From NCBI GenBank assembly GCA_030146385.1, contig JASLBX010000012.1:1-10571 (forward strand): 10,571 bases of DNA. The letters run 5' to 3'. The position numbers were made by a program, and so were the translations under genes. How positions within the stretch are numbered: the stretch's first letter is position 1; each line of letters begins with the position of its first letter. This document shows positions 5,672 through 10,571 of this stretch, one piece after another. The notes under the pieces were generated by a model. It searched no databases, had not been told where the DNA came from, and saw only the letters and a list, made by a program, of their open reading frames with translations. The DNA comes from Jiangellaceae bacterium. GTDB lineage: Bacteria; Actinomycetota; Actinomycetes; Jiangellales; Jiangellaceae.

Positions 5672-6676
5672 ATGCCAGATATGGTCCGACCGCCAACTCC
5701 GGATGATCTCGAGCGCCTGCTGCTGGGAGCGCCCCGCGCCTACACCCGCGAGCAGGTCGCCAAGGAAGTCGGGCTGACGGTCGACGAAGCCCGGCAGTAC
5801 TGGCGCGCGCTCGGCTTTGCCGACGTCGGCGAGGCCGTGGCGTTCACGATCTGGGACATCGAGGCGCTGCGCGGTGTGATCGAACTCGTTCAGTCCGGCA
5901 CGATCGATGAGTCGACGGCCCTCAACCTGGTGCGAGCACTCGGCAGGATGAGCGAGCGGCTTGCCGAGTGGCACGTCGAGACTCTCGCCTCCTTGGTCGA
6001 GGACGCGCACGAGTCCGAGGGCGGCAGCAGGCTCGGCCTGGCCCACGACTTCGGGGTCCGCCTGCTGCCCGAGTTCGAGCGCCTGCTGATCTATGCCTGG
6101 CGGCGGAAGCTCGCCGCCGCGGCCGGCCGGCTGGTGGCGATCGGCGACCTGGGCGAAACGCCACTGCTCAGCGCGCCGGTCACAGTGGGTTTTGCCGACC
6201 TGGTGTCCTTCACTCGCCTCTCGCGAGGTCTGACCGTCGACGCGCTCGCCAAACTGGTGGAGGCGTTCGAAGCGACGTCCTACGACCTGATCGCCGAGGG
6301 CGGCGGGCGCGTGGTCAAGACGCTCGGTGACGAGGTCCTCTTCGTCGCCGACAGCGCGGCCGCCGCTGCGACTATTGCTTGCAATCTGGTGACGGGCATC
6401 GGCGAGAATCCCGATCTGCCCGACATCCGCGTCGGCCTGGCGACCGGCCCCGTCGTGGCCAGGTTCGGTGACGTGTTCGGCACGCCGACGAATTTCGCTG
6501 CACGGTTGACGGCAATGGCCGGACGCAACACCGTCCTCGCCGACGAAGCGACGGCTGACGTCCTCGCCGACCACACGGGCTTCGCGCTGCGTGCGTTGCC
6601 AGCTGCCGACGTCCGCGGCCTTGGCGTCGTCACGCCCTTCGAGGTCGCTCGCCGCATCGAACCGCCGGCACTGTGA
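5672..6676 (+). CDS. Class III adenylate cyclase with N-terminal regulatory domain (Rv1264-like)
   Basis: The start is ATG 5672, 11 bp after the biotin ligase stop; ATG 5681 is three codons later. The product has 334 residues. Residues 10-155 are helical and resemble the autoinhibitory adenylate cyclase regulatory domain of the soluble mycobacterial cyclase Rv1264. Its opening (TREQVAKEVGLTVDEARQYWRALGF) looks like a degenerate helix-turn-helix. The catalytic domain spans about 170-325. All canonical residues are visible: metal-binding Asp176 and Asp220, substrate-specifying Lys216 and Asp267, and transition-state residues Asn274 and Arg278. Lys with Asp favours ATP over GTP, so cyclic AMP is the expected product, made by a homodimer. 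There is no membrane segment. By analogy with Rv1264 the activity may respond to pH, which the sequence cannot show. Confidence 0.9.
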   Translation: MPDMVRPPTPDDLERLLLGAPRAYTREQVAKEVGLTVDEARQYWRALGFADVGEAVAFTIWDIEALRGVIELVQSGTIDESTALNLVRALGRMSERLAEWHVETLASLVEDAHESEGGSRLGLAHDFGVRLLPEFERLLIYAWRRKLAAAAGRLVAIGDLGETPLLSAPVTVGFADLVSFTRLSRGLTVDALAKLVEAFEATSYDLIAEGGGRVVKTLGDEVLFVADSAAAAATIACNLVTGIGENPDLPDIRVGLATGPVVARFGDVFGTPTNFAARLTAMAGRNTVLADEATADVLADHTGFALRALPAADVRGLGVVTPFEVARRIEPPAL

Positions 6677-6696
6677 CGGACTAACGGTACGGTCCG
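6677..6696. terminator. Small hairpin between convergent cyclase and hspR genes
   Basis: CGGAC (6677-6681) and GTCCG (6692-6696) are inverted with a 10-base loop, starting directly after the cyclase TGA. The 39-bp gap to the end of hspR has no T-run on either strand. It is a weak candidate for a shared transcription end. Confidence 0.25.
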
Positions 6697-6715
6697 GCTC
6701 AAGTCACGGCGATGC

Positions 6716-7006
6716 TTACTTCTCGCCGCGAGCCTCCGCCAGCTGCTCACGGAGCAGGTCGTTCTCGGCCTCGAGCTCGAGGACCAGCCCGACGCCCGCC
6801 AGGTTGAGCCCTACCGCCGTCAGCTCGGCGATGCGCTGGATGCGCCGGATGTTCTGATCGCTGTACCGGCGGGTGCCGCCTCCGGTGCGAGCCGGATCCA
6901 CCAGGCCCTTGGTCTCGTAGAGGCGCAGCGTCTGGGGACCGACTCCGGTCAACTCCGCAGCCACCGAGATGGAGTACAGGCCCTGTTCAGGGCTGGGCAT
7001 GCTCAC
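6716..7006 (-). CDS. hspR: HspR-type MerR family heat-shock repressor
   Basis: The 96-residue protein has a MerR-type winged helix-turn-helix at about residues 10-55 (SISVAAELTGVGPQTLRLYE, then GLVDPARTGGGTRRYS), a dimerisation helix, and a charged C-terminal coiled coil (LVLELEAENDLLREQL). This is the standard HspR layout. HspR represses heat-shock genes in actinobacteria and binds with DnaK as co-repressor. GTG 7006 was chosen because GAGGTGG (7015-7021) sits 8 bp ahead and the gene then starts 2 bp after the J-domain stop. GTG 7018 would add four residues and overlap that gene. It differs from the classic dnaK-grpE-dnaJ-hspR operon in lacking dnaK and grpE here. I found no canonical HAIR operator nearby. 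Confidence 0.88.
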   Translation of the reverse strand: MSMPSPEQGLYSISVAAELTGVGPQTLRLYETKGLVDPARTGGGTRRYSDQNIRRIQRIAELTAVGLNLAGVGLVLELEAENDLLREQLAEARGEK

Positions 7007-7008
7007 GG

Positions 7009-7395
7009 TTACATCCACCTCAGCATGTCGGGCGTCCAGATGACGGGGCCGGGACGGATCGGCGGCTCGGGCCGTGCGCCACGGGCGTGCTCTGATCGGG
7101 GTCTCGCTGCGCTGGCAGCGTCGCGGTGCGTCACGCGCGGCGCAGCTCTCGCACAGGACGCGCGTAACTCGTCATACGCAGCACGGGCGTCTGGGTCGCC
7201 GAGCACCTCTCGGGCTGCGACGAGGCGCTCGAACCTTTCGGTCGCCTGCGGGTTGGTGGTGTCCACATCGGGATGGCTGGTGCGAGCCAGCCGCCGGTAT
7301 GCGTGGACGATCTCGTCGTGCGTCGCGGTCTCCGGCACGTCGAGCACGGCGTAGTAGTCACGTCCCCGATCATCATGTCGCAGGCCGGCAGTCAC
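7009..7395 (-). CDS. Short J-domain (DnaJ-like) co-chaperone
   Basis: The start is GTG 7395, set by AGGGAG (complement of 7402-7407) 6 bp ahead; the frame runs open much further upstream, but that part lies opposite the Hsp20 gene and its promoter and is not coding. The 128-residue product has a J-domain at about residues 12-75 (RDYYAVLDVPETATHDEIVH) with the HPD triad at 41-43, which stimulates the ATPase of Hsp70. The tail (about 76-128) is rich in Ala, Arg and Pro. There is no Gly/Phe linker, zinc finger or C-terminal substrate domain, so this is a class III J-protein, not full DnaJ. One Leu is encoded by TTA (complement of 7165-7167). It is co-transcribed with hspR, whose start follows 2 bp after this stop. 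Confidence 0.86.
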   Translation of the reverse strand: MTAGLRHDDRGRDYYAVLDVPETATHDEIVHAYRRLARTSHPDVDTTNPQATERFERLVAAREVLGDPDARAAYDELRASCARAAPRVTHRDAASAARPRSEHARGARPEPPIRPGPVIWTPDMLRWM

Positions 7396-7401
7396 GACGC
7401 A

Positions 7402-7407
7402 CTCCCT
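7402..7407 (-). promoter_or_regulatory. Ribosome binding site that fixes the J-domain gene start
   Basis: Read on the minus strand this is AGGGAG, 6 bases before GTG 7395. It decides between that start and the long upstream extension of the same frame, which would overlap the Hsp20 gene on the other strand. Confidence 0.6.
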
Positions 7408-7408
7408 A

Positions 7409-7434
7409 GAATCTGTTACTTGACACATAGATTC
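7409..7434. promoter_or_regulatory. Inverted repeat GAATCT-N14-AGATTC in the divergent heat-shock promoter region
   Basis: Six-base perfect arms at 7409-7414 and 7429-7434 enclose the TTGACA of the probable Hsp20 promoter and lie close to the J-domain/hspR start. The element is AT-rich compared with its surroundings. It is not the HspR box HAIR (CTTGAGT-N7-ACTCAAG) and not CIRCE. The position is right for one operator controlling both directions. Short arms mean chance is possible. Confidence 0.4.
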
Positions 7435-7449
7435 GTTGCGTGCTACATC
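7420..7449 (+). promoter_or_regulatory. Candidate promoter of the Hsp20 gene
   Basis: TTGACA (7420-7425) is followed after 18 bp by TACATC (7444-7449). The Hsp20 ATG is 55 bp beyond the -10. The -35 lies between the arms of the inverted repeat at 7409-7434, so a protein bound there would block it. Confidence 0.45.
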
Positions 7450-7490
7450 ATAACTGACCTCTGTCTTTGAGGCCAACGTGCCAGCACTGT

Positions 7491-7498
7491 AGGAGGTG
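7491..7498 (+). promoter_or_regulatory. Ribosome binding site of the Hsp20 gene
   Basis: AGGAGGTG is a near-perfect ribosome binding site. Counted from the AGGAGG core, it is 7 bp from ATG 7504 but only 4 bp from GTG 7501. It therefore favours ATG 7504 as the start. Confidence 0.6.
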
Positions 7499-7503
7499 TA
7501 GTG

Positions 7504-7923
7504 ATGTTGATGCGCACTGACCCGTTCCGTGAACTCGACCGGCTCACCCAGCAGCTGCTCCGGCCGAGCTCTGGCGTGCTCGTCATGCCGATGGACGCGT
7601 ACCGCCAGGACGACATGTTCTACATCATGTTCGACCTGCCCGGCATCGACGCCGACTCCGTCGACGTCACCGTCGAGCAGAACGTGCTGACTGTCCAGGC
7701 ACAGCGACCGGCTACCGAACGCGTCGACTGGACTGTCGCCGAGCGTCCGACCGGGTCGTTCAGCCGTCAGATCTTCCTCGGGGAGACCCTGGACACCGAG
7801 AAGCTCGAGGCCGACTACAGCGACGGCGTCCTGACAATCCGGATCCCGGTGCTTGAGGCGGCGCAGCCGCGCAAGATTCAGATCGCTCACGGCGGCGAGC
7901 GTCGGGAGATCACCGGATCGTAG
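7504..7923 (+). CDS. Hsp20 / alpha-crystallin family small heat-shock protein
   Basis: The 139-residue protein has a short N-terminal arm (MLMRTDPFRELDRLTQQLL), an alpha-crystallin domain at about residues 28-118 (starting PMDAYRQDDMFYIMFDLPG and ending with the conserved GVL at 108-110 in DGVLTIRIP), and a C-terminal tail with the I-x-I motif IQI at 125-127 that links dimers into oligomers. These ATP-independent chaperones hold unfolding proteins in the cytoplasm. ATG 7504 was chosen by ribosome binding site spacing; GTG 7501 is immediately upstream. It is transcribed away from the J-domain/hspR pair, so regulation by HspR or by a factor at the 7409-7434 repeat is plausible. The cyclopropane synthase gene follows on the same strand after 98 bp. 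Confidence 0.93.
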   Translation: MLMRTDPFRELDRLTQQLLRPSSGVLVMPMDAYRQDDMFYIMFDLPGIDADSVDVTVEQNVLTVQAQRPATERVDWTVAERPTGSFSRQIFLGETLDTEKLEADYSDGVLTIRIPVLEAAQPRKIQIAHGGERREITGS

Positions 7924-7940
7924 TCCGCGGTGAATGGTGT

Positions 7941-8016
7941 TGCGGGGCCTCCGTCAGTGCCACGGCGTACGCTGACGCAGAAGGACCAAGAGACGTATTG
8001 AGGAGGAGGCCCCGCA
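7941..8016 (+). promoter_or_regulatory. 12-bp inverted repeat covering the cyclopropane synthase ribosome binding site
   Basis: TGCGGGGCCTCC (7941-7952) is exactly complementary to GGAGGCCCCGCA (8005-8016), with a 52-base loop. The right arm takes up most of the AGGAGGAGG ribosome binding site (8001-8009) in front of ATG 8022. The loop holds a smaller hairpin, GTCAG (7953-7957) with CTGAC (7972-7976), stacked directly on the left arm. It also holds a possible -10 box, TACGCT (7968-7973). RNA reading through from the Hsp20 gene would carry both arms; RNA started near 7980 would carry only the right arm. There is no T-run after it, so it is not a standard terminator. Confidence 0.5.
7968..7973 (+). 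promoter_or_regulatory. Candidate -10 box for the cyclopropane synthase operon
   Basis: TACGCT fits TAnnnT and is followed by GAC, much like the box in front of birA (TACGCTGA shared). It would start RNA near 7980, about 40 bases before ATG 8022. There is no good -35 element at the usual distance. Confidence 0.3.
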
Positions 8017-8021
8017 GCGCC

Positions 8022-9317
8022 ATGTCGCCAGGCAGGGTCGACGCGGCCAAGCGGGTCGCGCTCGTCATCGAAAAGCTCCTCGGTGCACCCAGCCCGCTCC
8101 GGATCCGGGCCTGGGACGGCAGTGAAGCCGGCCCGCGAGGTGTACCGACACTTGTTATCCGTTCGCGCCGGGCCATCCGGCGGCTGCTGTGGCACCCGAA
8201 CGAGATCGGGCTTGCGCGCGCGTGGGTGGCCGGAGAGATCGATCTGGACGGCGACCTCGAGACAGCGCTCAGTGCGCTGGAGACCATTGGCCGCGATATC
8301 GCCAGCCGTCGGCACCTCACTGCTCTTGAGCGGGCCGAAGTGTACCGTGCCGCCGTCCTGCTCGGCACGGTCGGCCCGGCCCCCGCCGCCCCGCCGGAAG
8401 AAGTCAATGTCGGTGGCGACCGGCACTCGAAGAGCCGCGACAAGAGCGCCATCAAGCACCACTACGACGTGGGCAACGAGTTCTACGAACTGGTTCTCGG
8501 GCCGTCCATGGTGTACTCGTGCACTTACTGGGCCCAGCCGGACAACCCCGACTACACGCTCGAGGATGCTCAGCGCGACAAACTGGAACTGATCTGCCGC
8601 AAGCTGGGTCTGCGTCCCGGCATGCGGCTGTTGGACGTTGGCTGCGGATGGGGAGCGTTGGTAATTCACGCGGCTCGCGAGCACGGCGTCCGGGCCGTCG
8701 GCATTACGTTGTCGCACGAGCAGGCCGAGCACGCGCGCAAGGAGGTCGTTGCGGCCGGCCTCACCGACGAAGTCGAGATTCGCGTCCAGGACTGGCGGGA
8801 CGTAGACGACGAACCGTTCGACGCGATCGCCAGCATCGGCATGGCCGAGCACCTGGGCGCCGAGAAGTGGTCCGAGTACGCGGGGCGTCTGCACGACCTG
8901 CTCGTCCCTCGCGGCCGGCTCCTCAACCATCAGATCGTGCGCAAGCCCGGCCCCAAGCGCGCCGGTCGGACGTTCATCGACGCGTATGTCTTTCCGGACG
9001 GCGAACTGCTGCCGCTCGGCGACGTGGTGACCGCCATCGAGAACGCCGACCTCGAGGTCCGTGATGTCGAGAACCTGCGCGAGCACTACGCTCGGACGTT
9101 GCGTCAGTGGGTCGCCAACCTCGAAGCTTCCTGGGACCGCGCCGTCGAACTCGCCGGTGCGGGCCGGGCCCGGGTGTGGCGGCTCTACATGACAGGTTCG
9201 GCGCTCTCCTTCGACGCGGGACGGATCGGCATCACGCAAGTGCTGGCCGTCCGGCAAGACGACGAGGGGAACAGCGCCATGCCGATGACTCGCACGTCCT
9301 GGTTGGGAGTCCAATGA
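8022..9317 (+). CDS. Cyclopropane-fatty-acyl-phospholipid synthase family methyltransferase
   Basis: This 431-residue enzyme should transfer a methyl(ene) group from S-adenosylmethionine to double bonds of phospholipid acyl chains at the membrane surface. An N-terminal lipid-binding domain (about 1-115) is followed by HHYDVGNEFY (146-155), YSCTYW, and the SAM-binding loop with Asp205 and GCGWG (207-211). Residues matching the E. coli Cfa active site appear in context: Cys in YSCTYW, Glu in IGMAEHLG, His in LLNHQ and Tyr in YARTLRQW. Length and the C-terminal GRIGITQVLAVR are typical of the actinobacterial UfaA1/Cfa branch. Some members make methyl-branched instead of cyclopropane lipids, so the product is uncertain. 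ATG 8022 is preferred to TTG 7998, which overlaps the ribosome binding site. Its stop overlaps the next start by 4 bp (ATGA). Confidence 0.92.
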   Translation: MSPGRVDAAKRVALVIEKLLGAPSPLRIRAWDGSEAGPRGVPTLVIRSRRAIRRLLWHPNEIGLARAWVAGEIDLDGDLETALSALETIGRDIASRRHLTALERAEVYRAAVLLGTVGPAPAAPPEEVNVGGDRHSKSRDKSAIKHHYDVGNEFYELVLGPSMVYSCTYWAQPDNPDYTLEDAQRDKLELICRKLGLRPGMRLLDVGCGWGALVIHAAREHGVRAVGITLSHEQAEHARKEVVAAGLTDEVEIRVQDWRDVDDEPFDAIASIGMAEHLGAEKWSEYAGRLHDLLVPRGRLLNHQIVRKPGPKRAGRTFIDAYVFPDGELLPLGDVVTAIENADLEVRDVENLREHYARTLRQWVANLEASWDRAVELAGAGRARVWRLYMTGSALSFDAGRIGITQVLAVRQDDEGNSAMPMTRTSWLGVQ

Positions 9318-9832
9318 GTCTTATCGCCGTCACCGTAATCGGCCACGACCGGCCGGGCATCATCGCCGACGTCACCGCGGGCCTCGCGGAGCTTGGGCTC
9401 AACCTCGAGGACTCCACGATGACGCTCCTGCGGGGTCACTTCGCGATGATGCTTATCTGTGCCGGGCCGCCGTCACCCCCGGAGGTCGAGAAGGCCCTCG
9501 AGCCGCTGACGGCGGACGGTTCATTGCAGGTGACTGCCCGCGAGGTGCGGCCTGAGCCGGATCCGGACGCGGTCGGCGCGCCGTACGTGCTCACAGTCCA
9601 CGGAGCCGACCGTCCCGGAATCGTCTCGGCGGTGACACGTGAGGTGGCCGGTGTGGGCGGCAACATCACCGACCTGACGACCCGGCTGACCGGCTCCCTG
9701 TACGTACTGGTCGCGGAAGTGGAGCTACCCGCTGGCGTGGACGTCGATGCGCTGACCGGGCGGCTCGAGTCCACCGGGGAGTCGCTCGGCGTCGGCGTGA
9801 CCCTCCGGCCACAGGAGACCGACGTCCTGTGA
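9314..9832 (+). CDS. Two-ACT-domain protein (GcvR-like)
   Basis: The 172-residue protein consists of two ACT domains. The first starts at residue 3 (IAVTVIGHDRPGIIADVTAG) and the second near 94 (YVLTVHGADRPGIVSAVTRE); both have the HDRPGI/ADRPGI turn where ACT domains bind amino acids at dimer interfaces. This layout is that of GcvR-like proteins, which in E. coli antagonise the glycine cleavage activator. There is no DNA-binding domain and no glycine-cleavage gene nearby, so a sensor role is all that can be proposed. ATG 9314 overlaps the cyclopropane synthase stop, and the gene overlaps the deformylase start by 4 bp (GTGA), so the three genes are probably translationally coupled. Confidence 0.88.
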   Translation: MSLIAVTVIGHDRPGIIADVTAGLAELGLNLEDSTMTLLRGHFAMMLICAGPPSPPEVEKALEPLTADGSLQVTAREVRPEPDPDAVGAPYVLTVHGADRPGIVSAVTREVAGVGGNITDLTTRLTGSLYVLVAEVELPAGVDVDALTGRLESTGESLGVGVTLRPQETDVL

Positions 9833-10377
9833 TCGAGCTATCCGAGTGGTCTGAGCGGGACCTCGGCGTTGACGGGCATGTCCTGCCGGTGGTGACTGCT
9901 CCGCACCCGGTGCTGGCGGCCCCGTCCGAGCAGATCGACCCGACCGATCCCAAGGTCGTTCAGCTCGCAGCCGATTTGGTGGCGACCATGCGAGTGTCGC
10001 CAGGTTGCGTGGGCCTCGCTGCTGCCCAGGTCGGTGTGGGCTGGCACGTGTTCTGCGCCGATGTGAGCTCACATCCCAAGACGCGAACCCACCACGGGAC
10101 GTTCGTCCTGTGCAACGCCTCGATCGTGGAAGCGGCGCGCCGCGAGAAGGCCCGCGAGGGCTGCATGTCGGTGCCTGATCTGACAGGAGACGTCAAGCGA
10201 GCGTCGCGGCTCACCGTGGTCGGTGCCCTACCGGGCAGCGGGGAGCAGGTGACGGTACGGACGGACGCGTTCGAGGCGCGTGCCCTGCAGCACGAGATCG
10301 ATCATTGCGCTGGCCTGCTGTTCCTGGATCGGGTGGCAGGCGCGCACGCGGTCTACCCGCGGCGGACTTACTTATGA
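9829..10377 (+). CDS. def: Peptide deformylase
   Basis: This 182-residue metalloenzyme removes the formyl group from the N-terminal methionine of new proteins. The three family motifs are present: motif 1 GLAAAQ (Gln67), motif 2 EGCMS (Cys112) and motif 3 QHEIDH (His155, Glu156, His159). Cys112 and the two His bind the metal, and Glu156 is the catalytic base. Two positions differ from the common form: Ala instead of Pro in GLAAPQ, and Met instead of Leu in EGCLS. The length is normal. It starts at GTG 9829 inside the ACT gene's stop, with AGGAG at 9813-9817. The last sense codon is TTA, and a tRNA with UAA anticodon lies 60 bp downstream. No methionyl-tRNA formyltransferase gene is adjacent, so it may be a second deformylase. 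Confidence 0.92.
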   Translation: MIELSEWSERDLGVDGHVLPVVTAPHPVLAAPSEQIDPTDPKVVQLAADLVATMRVSPGCVGLAAAQVGVGWHVFCADVSSHPKTRTHHGTFVLCNASIVEAARREKAREGCMSVPDLTGDVKRASRLTVVGALPGSGEQVTVRTDAFEARALQHEIDHCAGLLFLDRVAGAHAVYPRRTYL

Positions 10378-10396
10378 TCAGGACACCGGCCTGATC
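10376..10396 (+). terminator. Hairpin at the peptide deformylase stop codon
   Basis: GATCAGG (10376-10382) and CCTGATC (10390-10396) form a perfect 7-bp stem with a 7-base loop, beginning inside the TGA stop. No T-run follows, as is common for hairpins at gene ends in GC-rich actinobacteria. It would separate the deformylase operon from the tRNA gene. Confidence 0.45.
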
Positions 10397-10437
10397 GTGC
10401 TGGGTGTGCAGGCTGGTGGCCATAAGCTGATGGTCGA

Positions 10438-10511
10438 GCCCCCGTAGCCCAATCGGCAGAGGCAGCGGACTTAAAATCCGCAAAGTCTGGGTTCGAGTCC
10501 CAGCGGGGGCA
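10438..10511 (+). tRNA. tRNA with UAA anticodon (Leu by anticodon), class I fold with short variable loop
   Basis: A complete 74-base cloverleaf can be folded. The acceptor stem GCCCCCG pairs with CGGGGGC. The D arm starts with TAGCCC and has three pairs. The anticodon stem GCGGA pairs with TCCGC around loop CTTAAAA, with anticodon TAA at 10472-10474. The variable loop AAAGT has only 5 bases. The T arm is CTGGG, TTCGAGT, CCCAG, and the discriminator base is A at 10511. CCA is not encoded (CCC follows). The anticodon reads UUA, a leucine codon. Bacterial leucine tRNAs normally have a long extra arm, which is absent here, so the amino acid it carries is uncertain. It is not a bldA-type tRNA, which is class II. 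Confidence 0.85.
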
Positions 10512-10540
10512 CCCGTATCTGGCCTGGTAGGAGGTTATCT

Positions 10541-10567
10541 CGATCTTGCTTAAGCTCTCCAAGATCG
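10541..10567. repeat. 8-bp inverted repeat at the window end
   Basis: CGATCTTG (10541-10548) and CAAGATCG (10560-10567) are perfect inverted arms around an 11-base loop that itself contains the palindrome CTTAAG. It lies 30 bp after the tRNA. It could be the tRNA's terminator, an operator or part of an element beyond the window; the sequence stops 4 bases later. Confidence 0.4.
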
Positions 10568-10571
10568 CGTA

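Noticed and set aside
5513..6574. Long minus-strand open frame opposite the adenylate cyclase gene
   Set aside because: It mirrors a cyclase with all catalytic residues; no domain, signal or ribosome binding site supports it.
7396..7890. N-terminal extension of the J-domain protein
   Set aside because: The frame is open, but it is antisense to the Hsp20 gene and runs through the divergent promoter; a good ribosome binding site places the start at 7395.
7998..8021. TTG 7998 as start of the cyclopropane synthase
   Set aside because: The added residues MRRRPRSA are the translation of the ribosome binding site AGGAGGAGG itself; ATG 8022 is better placed.
7887..9314. Long open frame on the minus strand opposite the cyclopropane synthase gene
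   Set aside because: The plus-strand frame has clear enzyme motifs; the antisense product has no recognisable domain and is an effect of GC-rich codon use.
10438..10511. bldA
   Set aside because: It has the same anticodon, but bldA is a class II tRNA with a long variable arm and a different body sequence.
1..10571. CRISPR array, insertion sequence, prophage or cobalamin riboswitch
   Set aside because: I saw no spaced direct repeats, no transposase or integrase motifs and no conserved B12-box structure; the genes are closely packed and compositionally even.

Overview
The window is a GC-rich, gene-dense stretch from an actinobacterium. Supporting signs are strong G/C at third codon positions, frequent GTG starts, an HspR-type heat-shock repressor, a class F sortase, a DUF1206 membrane protein and an Rv1264-like soluble adenylate cyclase. 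I cannot name the genus. No mobile element, CRISPR array or rRNA is visible.

Layout. (1) 1-843: 3' part of a cardiolipin synthase/phospholipase D gene, convergent with (2) a DUF1206 six-helix membrane protein gene (859-1671, minus). (3) 1767-4889, the most interesting block: a promoter, then a secreted DUF4397 protein, a class F sortase with a lipoprotein signal, and an ECF sigma factor without a visible anti-sigma gene. These are followed by a helix-turn-helix/B12-binding regulator that carries the Wx9EH light-sensing signature and the lower-ligand histidine of CarH/LitR photoreceptors. The same 12-base dyad, TTAGTGCTAAAT, lies over the promoter of the DUF4397-sortase-sigma group and just in front of the regulator's ribosome binding site. 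(4) 4929-6676: biotin protein ligase and a class III adenylate cyclase. (5) 6716-7923: a heat-shock island, with hspR and a short J-domain gene on the minus strand, divergent from an Hsp20 gene. (6) 8022-10377: a tightly overlapping cyclopropane-fatty-acid synthase, two-ACT-domain protein and peptide deformylase operon. (7) 10438-10511: a tRNA with a UAA anticodon but a short variable loop, then an inverted repeat at the window end.

How it may work together. The ECF sigma factor and B12-photoreceptor pair resembles in content the LitS/LitR light-response pair of Streptomyces, but its upstream partners are a surface protein and its sortase rather than carotenoid genes. My inference is a light- or adenosylcobalamin-controlled cell-surface module, with the shared dyad as operator. 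The cardiolipin synthase and cyclopropane synthase both act on membrane phospholipids. A long inverted repeat that covers the cyclopropane synthase ribosome binding site may couple its translation to whether transcription arrives from the Hsp20 gene or from a local promoter.
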